Positions 42,398-52,094 of a stretch of DNA of 64,000 nt are shown piece after piece. The position numbers and the translations under genes were made by a program. The notes beneath the pieces are model-generated. The model did no database searches and had not been told where the DNA came from. It worked only from the letters and a program-made list of their open reading frames with translations. This DNA comes from Opisthocomus hoazin (taxonomy: Eukaryota > Chordata > Aves > Opisthocomiformes > Opisthocomidae), in contig NC_134436.1 of NCBI RefSeq assembly GCF_030867145.1, positions 3,162,001-3,226,000 of the forward strand, given 5' to 3'. The first letter of the stretch is position 1, and each line of letters starts with the position of its first letter.

Positions 42398-45300
42398 GTA
42401 CGGGAACGCGCGGGGAGGGGCACGGGCAACGCGGCCCCGGCGCCGGGCACGCGTGCGGGCTCCCGGGCGCGGGGAGCGCGGTCCCGGGCGGGGGGTCCAG
42501 AGCAGGGAGAGCGCGGTCCCCGTCCCGGGCGGGGGGTCCTGGGTGCGGGGTCCCAGGCGCGGGGAGCGCGGTCCCCGTCCCGGGCGGGGGGTCCTGGGTG
42601 CGGGGTCCCAGGCGCGGGGAGCGCTGTCCCGGGCGCGGGTCGGAGCAGACAGAGAGCTCAGCCTCCGTCCCGGGCACGCGTGGGGGGGTCCCGGGCCGGA
42701 TCAACCCGCGCCGCCTGACCGTTCCCCCTCCCCGTAGTGTGCTCGGCGGCGGCGGGGGGGCTGGGCCGGGACGAGCTGCACAACGAGGTGCTGCACAAGA
42801 GCGGCGGCGGGGAGCCGGTCCCTGCTACGGCCCCGCTGCTCGGCGGCAGCCCGGAGAAGGAGCGCAGCGGAGCGGCGTCGGGGGACGACCTGAGCGAGCT
42901 GCCGAGAGGTACGGGCGGGCGGAGCCGCCGCCGGGGCGTTCGGGGCGGCTGGGGGTCGGGGCGGGGGGCGCGGGGCCGGGCTGGGGGTCGGGGCGGGGAG
43001 CGGTTGGCCTCGGAGGGGCCAGGCTTGGCAGGGCTCAGCCCCGCGGGTATCCGGGCTGTGCTTCGGAGGGGGCTGTGGGGGAGCCCCCGGTCCCCGGGTA
43101 CCGAGCACCCGTGGGGCTGGAGCGCGTGGCAGCCCCTCGCCTCGTGCCAGGGGCTGTCTGTGACCCTGGAGTCCCTGGCACGGGGGTCCCGAGGGTTTGT
43201 GGCCCCCCAGCTCCTCGGGCAGATGGGTGGCAGAGCCCTTCTGGGGGGGGCAGGGCAGCCCCTGTCCGCAGGTGTGCAGCCCCACTGGTGGGCCCGTGCT
43301 GCCTTCCAGATAGTGGCCCAATTGCTGCCGGCGAGGGGCTCGCTGTGACTCACCCGCCGCCTACACACGGCTGCTCCTCATACCTAGGCAGGGTTAGTCA
43401 GCCGGCGGGCCCTGCTACGGGGGCGTTGGGGACACTGTTGCTCTGTTAGGCTCGCTGGGCAGTCATGCTTGGCACCTCTGCCCCAGCTCGGGACCAGAGA
43501 GTGTGCCGGGGACTCTCACGGGGGTGGGATGGGGGGGAGTCATTGCAGGCTAAGGAGGGTGACCTGTACCTGTGCCTGGCGCATGTGACAGGCTGAGATC
43601 AGTAACCTGGCAGCAGGAGGAGCGTGCTTTGCACCATACAGTCATCTTCCCTATTTTTCCATGTTTTTCTTTGCTTTCTGGCTGTACCATCAGACTAGCA
43701 AAAAGCCCACTAAACTGGGCTGACTCCCTCACATCCAAGGGGACGCAGACTCCGGGAAACACGGTTACCCCTTGTGCTGGGAGGGGGAAGCTCCAGCCTG
43801 CTCCTCTGTGCATCATCCTGAGGAGGGGACCCTGTCCTAGAGCAAGCGATCTGGCCGGCATGGGGTGACTTGCATCTGTGGGACAGGCTGAGGCCATGGT
43901 GGATATTTGGTTACTGAGGCTGCAGCCTCTCAGACCACTTTCTTGATACCTTGAGCTGAGCTAGTCAGAAAAATCTGTTTTATGTTGAAAGCTGTGCCCA
44001 ATCCCCAGGGTGTCTGAGAGGGGGAGAGCAGCAGCAGTCCCCTGCTCACCTGGGCTGGACGCATTTTCCTACTAGTAAGATCTTCCAAATCTTCTCTGGC
44101 TGTCTCAAGCGACAGAGCCCTGAGGAGGAGGGGTGATGACAGTGGAGGTGGCTTGGGGGGGTCAGCAGCACTGTGTGTCTGCTGGCTGCGGCCGGGAGAT
44201 AACCCACAGGGGAGGAGAGAGCCTTCACTGCCAGCCTGGGGCAGAGCCCTGGGCCTCACCCGGATCCAGGGGTTTCTCCAAGCTGCAGAGTTTCCTGGAG
44301 TATCGGTTTTCTCTAGGTGTAGTGTGAAGGATGTTGAAATAGCAAAATAACCTTGCTAGGTGTGCAACTGGTCTGCTGCAGCACGAGAGGTGCTTGCCGG
44401 GGAGAGGACGCCCTTGGTTACGTCAGGAAGTGGCTGAGAAGGAATTGGGCAGGTTACAACTTGCCAGGTTAGACTCAGCCACTCTCTCCTCCCCGAGCAG
44501 CGCAGGGCTTTGTTCATATTTCCCCAGGCTCACCAAAGTTATTCAGAGGCATGGTTCGAGGGGAGCTGAAAAGTCACGCTTGGAGCAGTGAGTGCTCGCT
44601 AGCACCTCAGCACCTTGTGAGATTAAGCTGGGGGCTGATTTCTTGGGGCTTCTGCAGGTCTTAAAGCTACTCCAGTAAGGTTGCTGGTTTCGGTCCATGT
44701 ACAGGTGAGGAGCTCAGTGCTCTGGTTCCCACCAACCCAGCAGGCAGCTGGCCTTGCACCGAAAGCACTGGTCTCTGCACTGCAATTAAAGCATACCTTT
44801 GTAATTCATGGGAACACTGCCCTAGCCATCTCTTTGGCTCTGCAAAACAAAAAATAAAGTTAGTCTTGCTCTCTTAATCCCATTCTGGATGTGCAAGGCA
44901 TGCTTGTACCCACAGGAAGGAGAGTCCATCAGAGCCATGAATAGGGTCATATAAAAGACCCGTGCTCATCAGGGAAATAAAAGCCAGATAAAGGGGCAAT
45001 TATGAATTTTCTGTGTCCAGTGGAAACTGGGGCATATAATAGCAACATTTGAGATGCATAAAGCTCTGTTCCCCCCTGCCTAGATTCCTTTCTTTCCTTC
45101 AGAATTGTTCGTATGAATCGGAAAGGCCATGATATTTGTAAGAAGCTGGAAAAGAAAAAAAAAAAAAAAAAAAAAAAAAGGAAAAACCCCCTCTGCTCCA
45201 GGGCAGATCATAACACAAAAGGCTGCAGGAGTGCCAGGGCTGAGCTGGCTGCAGCAGCCTGGGTTTGCTGCTCTGCCTTCGCTTTGGCTGATGCACTGAG

Positions 45301-48300
45301 GTGATCTGACTGCTGTTTTCTCCTTCCCAAATTGTCTTCCAGTTGCTTTCCTGTCAAAGCCTCAAGGCCTGGTTACTCCTAAGAAAAAAGGGAACGGCAA
45401 TAAAAGAAGAAAAGGCAAAGGCCTGGGGAAGAAGAGAGACCCATGCCTGCGGAAGTACAAGGATTTCTGTATTCACGGCGAATGCAAATACATCCGAGAG
45501 CTGGGAGCTCCCTCCTGCATGTGAGTTGCTGGTGTGTGCCTATGCTGGGAGAGCCTTAGTCATGGTTCCTCCAATTGTCTGGGCTGGGCAGAGGAAAAGG
45601 AGAGGAGATATTTTTAGTGCATGTTCCCTGGCCATGCAGGGATGGCTCTGACTTGGCCTCTTCCTTCTGCTGCTTGAGCAATGTCCATCCCCCACCAAAA
45701 TCCATCCTGAACTTAGACCCACCATCCCCTGCTGGCACGGCGAGCTTTGGCTGAGCTGCTGCATCGGTATCTGAGGCAATGGGGTTTGGAGGATGGTGAG
45801 CAGGGGCTGGGGTCACGCAGCCGAGGTCTTCTGCGGGTCTGGTTTGCAAGACCCGATCATGACTCTGTAACCCTGTGTCCCCCTGTCCCCTGCTGCTGCC
45901 AGCCTTGGCTGAGAGCTTGGGGCTCCTGTGGCTGTTGGGATACACTGGTGCGGGCAGGAGGAGCACCTCTGCTGTGGCACCAGCAAGGCAGATTGGAGGT
46001 AGCACCTTTGTGGACAGTCTGCCAAAGCCATTCCCAAGCTGTCCCTTGGCCCTGATGAAGGATAGGGCTGAGTACCCCCCTCCACTCCCCTGGGATGCAG
46101 GTAGAGAGCAGGGACTATAGACGAGGCAAGTGGAGGAGAAAGTGTTTGCCTGCTGCTGGGGCACCTGGCTCCAGCACTGCTACTGCAGGAGATACCCAGG
46201 GGTGCACATCTGATCCCTGCTGACGTGGGCAGGGGTTGAGCTGGCAGATATATAAGAAGCTTTGTTCTTTGCTATCAATCTTCTGAGCCACCCAGCCCTG
46301 CACCCAGAGCCTGGGGAAGATAATAGCTCCCTGGCTCATGGTACCCACAAGATCTCACACTGTGCAATCCACAGGGATCAGGCTCTGCATAGCTCCTTGA
46401 ACCGCTTAGTTTCTCTCTGCCTGGAAGCTGTCATGAAGTTGGGCCCTCACGCAGGGGGCTCAGGACTGCCAACAACAGATCTCTGCTGGCTCAGCTTGGG
46501 CTAGTGACCCAGTGCCATGTGGGGTTCAGCACCCCCTGCCTGGGGCTCGGACAGCCAGGAGTCCCCTGCCCAAATCCCTGGGGCTGGGGGAGGACCTGGG
46601 TCATGGGCAAGCAGCAGGGGTCTGCAGGCCGGCTGGGTCTTTCCAGCCTGGTGGCCCATCCCTGGGTGACATATCCCTAGAGCCATCATGGTTTTTAGGA
46701 ATGAGGCCTCATGTTGGCCAGTGTCACTTGATTGTGGCTGCCCTTGGTGGCTGGCTGCCTGTGTTGCAGGGTCTCCTGGATTGCTGCTTCCATGCACTAG
46801 TCTCCGGGGCATGGGGTGAGGGTGCTGCCAGGCTGGGTCCTGCACCTCTGCCTTGTGCCCAGCTTCACTGCCATGGCTGGGAGGTGACACTGACATGTGG
46901 TGCTGTTGTGAGCCAGGCAGGAGGGCTAGGCTGAGACTAGGGGATTGTTGGCCCCTAGCAATTCTGCTGGGGATTGTTATTTCTGTTCTGTGAGTAACCT
47001 CCTGAGTCTGCAGGGAGGTGGCACCTCTCTGGCTGGCAGGTTGTGTAGGGACATCCTACTCTGAGGGAAGTGCTGAGCTCCAGTCCAGCTGCTTCTCTGC
47101 TCTCTTGTGTGCAACTTCCTGCTTCCAGAGGTGGTCTGGGCAGCCTGGGGATGATTGGGAAAAGCATAGACCCCGGTGCCTTCTACTGGGGGGAGCTCAA
47201 CCTTTCTAGGAGTCTTCATTCAGTGCTTGGGGCAGGAGAAACTTAATTTAACAGTACCAGGGAGGTGATGGTGACACCAGAGCTCCCAGCTCAGGGGAGG
47301 GGACCAAGAGGAATGGACAGGGTGCTGGCTAAGGCTGAGCAAAGAGGCAGCTCCTTTCCATGGGGGTGTGAGAGATCCAGTGACCTTCTGTGCTTGGTCA
47401 CCAGCAACCTTTAAGACTTTTCTTCTTGCCCAGATGCCAGCCAGGATATCACGGAGAGAGATGCCATGGCCTCTCACTACCTGTGGAGCACCCCCCCAGC
47501 GCATACGACCACACCACAGCACTGGCTGTTGTTGCTGTTATCCTATCCTCCCTGTGCCTTGTCATCATCGCAGCCCTGCTGATGCTCAGGTGAGTGGGAT
47601 GGGGCTGAGCCACTGGATCTGTGTCCCTGGGAAGAGCACGTGCAGGGGAGGGTGGCAGGGACTTCTGCATGCTCTGAGCACCTCTTTGCTTGGCCTCACA
47701 GGTGTCACAAAAGGGGTGGCTACGATGTAGAAAACGAAGAGAAAATCAAGCTGGGCATCACTGTGAATCACTGAGGATGCCAGGTGCTGGCAAGGTGAGA
47801 CCCTGACTGGGCATGGGCCAGTGATGGGGTTGGTGGGCATCTGGGGGCTCTGCTTGTTCATGCTGGGTGGGGCCACTATGTGGATCCCATGCTAGAACTA
47901 GGCAGGAGCTGAAGGCAATTTGAGCTTGGAAAAGCAGCTGGCTGGATTTGGCCTGAGCCCCTGGGCTGCCCTGTGAGGCTCCATCCCTCTTTCCTCCCCA
48001 TCCTGCTCAAGCCTCTGTCCCTTGACACCCCTGGCCACCACCACCTCCTCCTTTCTAACCTTAAGTCCCTGCTTTGCCCTGTCGCTGCATGCTTTGGGGA
48101 TGTTTGGCAGTGGGGAAGCTGCTTCTGGGGCTTTTCTTTTCCCACTTGTTCTGCTCCCTTTCTGACCCCCTGAGTCACTTCCCCTCCTTAGATACTGCCT
48201 CTATTTATACATACACATATATCAAAAAAACCCCACCCCTTTCTTTTCACTCCCACTCTGCTTATTACTTGCACCAGTGCCTTGCAGCTGGGCACAGGGG

Positions 48301-49440
48301 GATCTTACTGTCCATGCAATGTTACTCTGGGTGGGTGGTGGGGTGTGCTCTGCCTGGGGGGTGGCCACATGGCTGGGTGCTAGAAAGCTTGCAGACTTCC
48401 TCTGGTCTGGTCCAAACCCTGATGTTAGATGTGCCAATATATATTACAGCTACTTCTCTCTTTTAAAAAAAAGAAAAACCTTTGTTCTTTGTAAGGATGA
48501 AGTAATACCTTCAAAGAATTTCTGTAATGTTGGTGATAGTGGTGGGGGTGGGATTTTTAGCTGTTTCTAGGAGTTGAATTTTGGGGAAGTTGATTCAGCA
48601 CAAGGCTTTTACCACTGTACCTTCTGCCCTGAAGGTTATTGGGGTGGATGTGTCTAGTGGGAAACATGCTGTGGTTCCTGGAAGGGAAGCATGGTGGACG
48701 TGGGGTGGGATGCTTAGCCACTGCTCCCCCGGCATCCTCGCTCCCACCCTCCCAGGTCCAGCCCTGTAAGGTGGCGAGTGGCTGCTGCTGTTGTGGCTTT
48801 GGTGGCCATGAGGGCTCTCCTGCTGGGCAGGGTGGGATGGGCACCGTGGCCCCACCATGCACAAACCGCTTGGTGGGCAAAGTGGCCCAGGGCTGTGTTG
48901 TGAGCTCTCCTGTTGCTTGTCTTGCAGGGGTCGGCACTAATGCACTTCTACCTCCTGGAAGAGGCAAGAGCCACGGAGCCAGCACCGTCTCTTGGAGCCC
49001 GCAGTGTGGTGGGAGCTCACTGGAGCACCAGGACAGGACCTGCTTCGGGGCTGGTCGGGCAGCGGTGTCACTGCAGGGAGCTTGGTGGCCATCTCTGGGA
49101 CGAGGGGGCTCAGGAGAGGCACTCACTGACCAGCTGGCAGCAGAGGGGCTCTCCAGCAGCTCTCTATCCACTGCAGTGCATGCTGAGGAACAAACTGTGA
49201 AAGGCGAGGAGACCAGGCTCTGGGCTTTCTTAGGCGCAGGAGGGGTGGGAGGGTAACAGCTATTTAACAAGATATTTTTCATTTTAAATTATATATTTAT
49301 TTTAGATAAACTGTACATAGTATTTATATTTATTGCAGGTCTGGCCCTGTGTCCTTCACGTAGGTCAAGATCACAGGGTCAGACCTCCCTTATTTTTTAA
49401 GTGCAATGTAATTCTAATAAATAACACTTTGTTACAAACG
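42355..49440 (+). CDS. HBEGF: HBEGF, heparin-binding EGF-like growth factor (complete, 206 aa)
   Basis: Single-pass membrane precursor of an EGFR/ErbB4 ligand that is released by ectodomain shedding; the mammalian protein also serves as the diphtheria toxin receptor. CDS = join(42355-42397, 42738-42908, 45343-45520, 47434-47589, 47702-47774): 621 nt, 206 residues (human 208). The 3' UTR continues in exon 5 and a separate exon 6 (48928 to about 49440). Residues: signal peptide about 1-20 (VLIHALLTAVCSAAA); variable propeptide to about 72; basic heparin-binding stretch 85-103 (KKKGNGNKRRKGKGLGKK); EGF domain with six cysteines at 106, 114, 119, 130, 132 and 141; juxtamembrane LSLPVE shedding region; transmembrane helix about 160-182; tail with GGYDVENEEK. 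Intron phases are 1, 1, 2, 2. Neighbours SLC4A9 and PFDN1 match human synteny. Confidence 0.98.
42398..42737 (+). other. HBEGF: HBEGF intron 1
   Basis: A 340-bp CpG-rich intron largely made of a 55-bp minisatellite. Confidence 0.9.
42466..42645. repeat. 55-bp GC-rich minisatellite in HBEGF intron 1, about 3 units
   Basis: The unit starts GCGCGGGGAGCGCGGTCCC and ends TGGGTGCGGGGTCCCAG. Two consecutive units are essentially identical at about 42525-42615, flanked by partial and diverged units on both sides. Confidence 0.85.
42738..42908 (+). CDS. HBEGF: HBEGF coding exon 2 (propeptide)
   Basis: 171 nt between the acceptor CCCCGTAG and donor GAG|GTACGG. It encodes the end of the signal peptide and a poorly conserved propeptide (LGRDELHNEVLHKSG ... 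SGDDLSELPR). LSELPR-V aligns with the human LDLLRV segment. Confidence 0.9.
42909..45342 (+). other. HBEGF: HBEGF intron 2
   Basis: A 2.4 kb intron that begins CpG-rich and becomes average. It contains a 25-base A run (45155-45179) about 165 bp before exon 3. No additional exon or RNA gene was recognised. Confidence 0.85.
45155..45179. repeat. A25 homopolymer in HBEGF intron 2
   Basis: An uninterrupted A run without an attached recognisable retrotransposon. Confidence 0.9.
45343..45520 (+). CDS. HBEGF: HBEGF coding exon 3 (heparin-binding region and first part of EGF domain)
   Basis: 178 nt; acceptor GTCTTCCAG, donor CAT|GTGAGT. It encodes FLSKPQGLVTP, the Lys/Arg-rich heparin-binding segment and EGF cysteines 1-4 (CLRKYKDFCIHGECKYIREL, then GAPSC). 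The intron falls between Cys4 and Cys5, the position typical of EGFR-ligand genes. Confidence 0.97.
45521..47433 (+). other. HBEGF: HBEGF intron 3
   Basis: 1.9 kb, GC-moderate. No exon, repeat family or RNA gene was recognised. Confidence 0.8.
47434..47589 (+). CDS. HBEGF: HBEGF coding exon 4 (EGF Cys5-6, juxtamembrane, transmembrane)
   Basis: 156 nt: CQPGYHGERCHGLSLPVE, then a short stalk (HPPSAYDHTT) and the hydrophobic span ALAVVAVILSSLCLVIIAAL. Acceptor TTGCCCAG, donor CAG|GTGAGT. Confidence 0.97.
47702..47774 (+). CDS. HBEGF: HBEGF coding exon 5 (cytoplasmic tail and stop)
   Basis: Encodes CHKRGGYDVENEEKIKLG and ITVNH, then TGA at 47772-47774. RGGYDVENEEK is invariant in mammals. The exon continues 20 nt past the stop to a donor at 47795 (AAG|GTGAGA), so the gene has a 3'-UTR intron, as in human. 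Confidence 0.96.
47795..48927 (+). other. HBEGF: HBEGF intron 5 (3'-UTR intron)
   Basis: A 1.1 kb intron wholly downstream of the stop codon. No exon or repeat was recognised. Confidence 0.75.
48928..49440 (+). other. HBEGF: HBEGF exon 6, 3' UTR with AU-rich element and poly(A) signal
   Basis: The acceptor TTGTCTTGCAG ends at 48927. The distal part is AT-rich (49260-49340) with several ATTTA/TATTTAT motifs, a class of mRNA-destabilising element, and looks like the conserved end of vertebrate HBEGF mRNA. AATAAA is at 49416-49421, so cleavage is expected near 49435-49445. The length of the mature UTR is inferred. Confidence 0.85.
49416..49421 (+). terminator. HBEGF: HBEGF polyadenylation signal AATAAA
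   Basis: A canonical hexamer followed 10-30 nt later by a GT-rich stretch (GTTTGGGTTGTT at about 49440-49451). Confidence 0.85.
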
Positions 49441-51660
49441 TTTGGGTTGTTAATTTAATGATGGAGGCGGAAAGGAGTTGGACCTCTGAAGACTGCATGT
49501 AGCAACATGCCCTTGCTAGTGGGGTATTGCAAACAGTGGCAGAGATCCTGAGTGCATGGCTGGGGTTGCTGGATCAGCTTGTGCCGTCTTTGGGGTGCAG
49601 CAGAGCAGCATGGTGCAACTGGCTGGTGGCAGGTTCTGTCCTGCAGGAGCCTGCAGCCAGGCCAGCCCCATCTGTGTTTCTGTGGAGATTTGCATCTTTG
49701 CCAGCTGATGCCCAGGGATGGATGTGATGTTTGGGTGTCTGCTCATTAAGCAAAGCTGCCTCTGGTATGAGTGAAGCCATTCTGGCCACTGATCAATCCA
49801 AATGGGTTTAAGTCAGTGTTTGGCTAAAAAAAAAAAAAAAAAAAATCAAGAGGTGGACTCACACTTCCCTTGCAGGGAATCCCAGCAGTTCCTGGGGTGG
49901 CTGTAGGCTCCTGGGGCTGGAGTCATTCCAGTGAGCATCACTTCAGGTGGTGGTTCAGGACTGGTTCCCGACTTTGCAGTAAAAACAACTCCCAAACCAC
50001 TTCTTTTCTTTTCCTTGATCTTCCCCAGGGGTAGCTGAGATCAGGGTGAGATGCTGGCTCTAGTAGAGAGCCTTGAAGCAGAGAGAAAGGGCTTTCTCCC
50101 TGCAGGAAACCTGCCTTCCTCTAGCCCCTTTCCCTTCAGCAGATGTCAAATTTCAGTTCTCAAAGGGGAGTGCTAAGCTACTGCTTTCCACTCCTGCTCC
50201 TACAATGTGCACTAAAGCTGGGCAGCAAGTAGTCTGCAGAGCTTTTTGGCCTAATTTAGCCAAAATTTATCACTGGTAAAATATGGTATAAGCTTTATGC
50301 TCACTGTGGGGAGGGGTTGCTTAGGAAGTGAGTGGGTAGGTTCATCTCTCGTGCAGCTGGTAAGTTTTGTGGTAGCAAAGCCTGGGGTGTGGGAAGGGGG
50401 AATGTAGCAATACTTTGGCTTTCCAGTGCTTCCCAAGACAGAAGGGCTGAAGTACATAGCTATGGCAGATGGGAAGTGGGTGGGTGACAACGGGCACTCT
50501 TGTGTGTTGTCACCGGCAAAGTAAAAGACCCAGCAGCCTGAGTCCCAGAGCCAGGGAAACAAGTTACTGGCTCTGCTTTGTGGAAATCTGAGCCTTAAAG
50601 CTGTGGGGGTGCCAGTTTAATCAGATACTCCAAACTTTGGCCTTTTCCAATGTTTATTAAGCAAATAATGCCTCCATCTGCTGTGCGGGAGGCGCTTCTG
50701 CTCCCGGTTGCCTGTCTGCGTCCCTGCCTTGCTGTGCTGCTGCTTCTCCTCTTCCCAGAGCTGCCTGTTGCTCCAGCCCTGCCGCTGCTGGGAGCAGGTG
50801 GCAACGAGAGCCGAGTTCCCGAAAGCTGAATCCTGCGCTCTGCTTTTTAATATGGCTTTTGCAGCAAGATCCCCCTGCCCACCTCCGGCTGCAGAGTGGC
50901 GTGCTGGCCACTTCAGCTTTTGCTGCCTTCGCCCAAAAGGCGTCCGATGGCCTCACCATGATCTCGCCCTTTACCCGAGCCTGTCTGGGCAAGCCCCAAG
51001 GGGAGCTCCCGGGCCGGAGGGAGCGCAGGCGATTCACCCGCGGACAGAAGCAGTCGCAAGCACTGCCGCCCGTCCACGGGGAGCCCCCGGGCCTCCCACC
51101 GCCCGGCTCGGTACCCTTGCCCGGCAAGCAGGCTGCAACGTCAGCTTCCCCCGGCGTGCCACTGGCTCCCAGGAGTCCAGCACCGCCAGCATCTCCACGG
51201 GTCCAGAGGACGAGGCCGTGTCTGGCTGCCGGGTGCTGCTGACGAAGCACGGCTCCCGTTGTGTTTTAGCACCCGCGACTGATTTTTGGTCTGTCCCTGG
51301 CGCTCCCCGCCTTGGGGACCCCGAGGCCAGCCGGGGCGGCCGTGTCCGTGCTGGCGGGTGGCAGGGAGGTGCCCCCCAGCCCCGGCAGAGCTCCGCCAGC
51401 TCGGGCAGCGGGGAGGGGTGGGCGGGAGCGGGGCACCTCAGGGCTGCCCAGGGCACCAAGCACGCCCGGGCCCGCTGCGCTCCTCCCCGGCTTCGCCCTC
51501 GGCGCGTCCCCCGCCTCCCGTTGAGGCGGCGGGGCCGGGGACCCCCACATCCCGAGAAGGCGTCCCCGCAGCCCAGCCCGGGGAGCGGCCCCGCGCCGCC
51601 CCCCTCCCCCCCCGCTGCCAGGTCCCGCGTCTCCCTCCCGCCCGCCCGCCCCCGCGGGCT
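49441..51660. other. HBEGF-PFDN1 intergenic region
   Basis: About 2.2 kb between tandem genes. It has a 20-base A run at 49826-49845. Its right part (from about 51280) belongs to the PFDN1 CpG island. Open frames on both strands there, including a 345-codon plus-strand frame and a 435-codon minus-strand frame, have the arginine/proline/alanine bias of CpG islands and no domain. Confidence 0.75.
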
Positions 51661-51713
51661 GCGTAACGTCACGCGGTGCCGGTGCTCCCCGCCGCGCAGG
51701 CGCCGTGCGGGCA

Positions 51714-51725
51714 CAAGATGGCGGC
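51714..51725 (+). promoter_or_regulatory. PFDN1: TISU / YY1 element overlapping the PFDN1 start codon
   Basis: CAAGATGGCGGC exactly fits the TISU consensus SAASATGGCGGC, with the ATG being the PFDN1 start codon (51718-51720). The same motif is a YY1 site. TISU genes usually have 5' UTRs of about 5-30 nt, which would put the transcription start near 51690-51712. Confidence 0.8.
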
Positions 51726-51750
51726 GCCCGTGGACCTGGAGCTGAAGAAG
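51718..51750 (+). CDS. PFDN1: PFDN1 coding exon 1
   Basis: 33 nt, MAAPVDLELKK; donor AAG|GTAGGA; phase 0. The start codon lies in a TISU motif with A at -3 and G at +4. Confidence 0.96.
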
Positions 51751-52094
51751 GTAGGAGGCCCTGCGCGGTGGTCTCCCGCTGCGTCTCGGGCGGCGTCTGC
51801 CCGGTCCACTCTTCTCCCGCGGCCCGGGGCCGGTTCGGCCCCCGCCGCCCGGCTGCAGCAGCGCGGGGCCGGCTGGCCGCGGCCTGGCGGGGCCGCCCCC
51901 CATCGCCCCTGCTCTCTCCCCCCGCAGGCCTTCACCGAGCTGCAGGCCAAGGTGATAGACACGCAGCAGAAGGTGAAGCTCGCCGACATCCAGATCGAGC
52001 AGCTGAGCAAGACCAAGAAGCACGCCCACCTCACCGACACGGAGGTCATGATGCTGGTGGACGAGACCCGCATGTACGAGGGCGTGGGGCGGAT
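51718..52094 (+). CDS. PFDN1: PFDN1, prefoldin subunit 1, exons 1-2 (3' exons beyond the window)
   Basis: Beta-type subunit of the prefoldin hexamer, a cytosolic co-chaperone that delivers unfolded actin and tubulin to the CCT/TRiC chaperonin. CDS here = join(51718-51750, 51928-52094), 66 codons plus two bases of codon 67; human PFDN1 has 122 residues. Exon 1 encodes MAAPVDLELKK. Exon 2 encodes the first coiled-coil helix and hairpin: AFTELQAKVIDTQQKVKLAD, IQIEQLSKTKKHAHLTDTEV, then MMLVDETRMYEGVGR. The gene continues in intron 2; the next exon (expected to begin at Met-Phe-Ile-Leu-Gln) was sought up to 64000 and not found. Confidence 0.98.
51928..52094 (+). CDS. PFDN1: PFDN1 coding exon 2
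   Basis: 167 nt; acceptor CCCCCGCAG, donor AT|GTGAGT splitting the Met codon of GRM. The peptide is nearly identical to mammalian PFDN1 (SK for NR after EQL, VM for IM, R for N in DETxMYEG). Confidence 0.97.

Larger units (their letters stand above)
41930..43110. promoter_or_regulatory. HBEGF: HBEGF CpG island and promoter
   Basis: CpG-dense region covering the HBEGF 5' flank, exon 1, intron 1 and exon 2. GC boxes (GGGCGGGGC near 42192, CCCCGCCCCT near 42211, CCCCGCCCCG near 42231) lie 115-165 bp upstream of the start codon. No TATA box was seen. The transcription start is not determined. Confidence 0.8.

Noticed and set aside
42355-43449. Unspliced 364-codon frame starting at the HBEGF ATG
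   Set aside because: It runs through intron 1 only because the 55-bp minisatellite lacks stops. The spliced reading gives the correct HBEGF signal peptide and downstream exons.
45155-45179. A25 run as the poly(A) tail of a processed pseudogene
   Set aside because: The sequence upstream is not similar to any recognisable mRNA or retroelement, and no target-site duplication was apparent.
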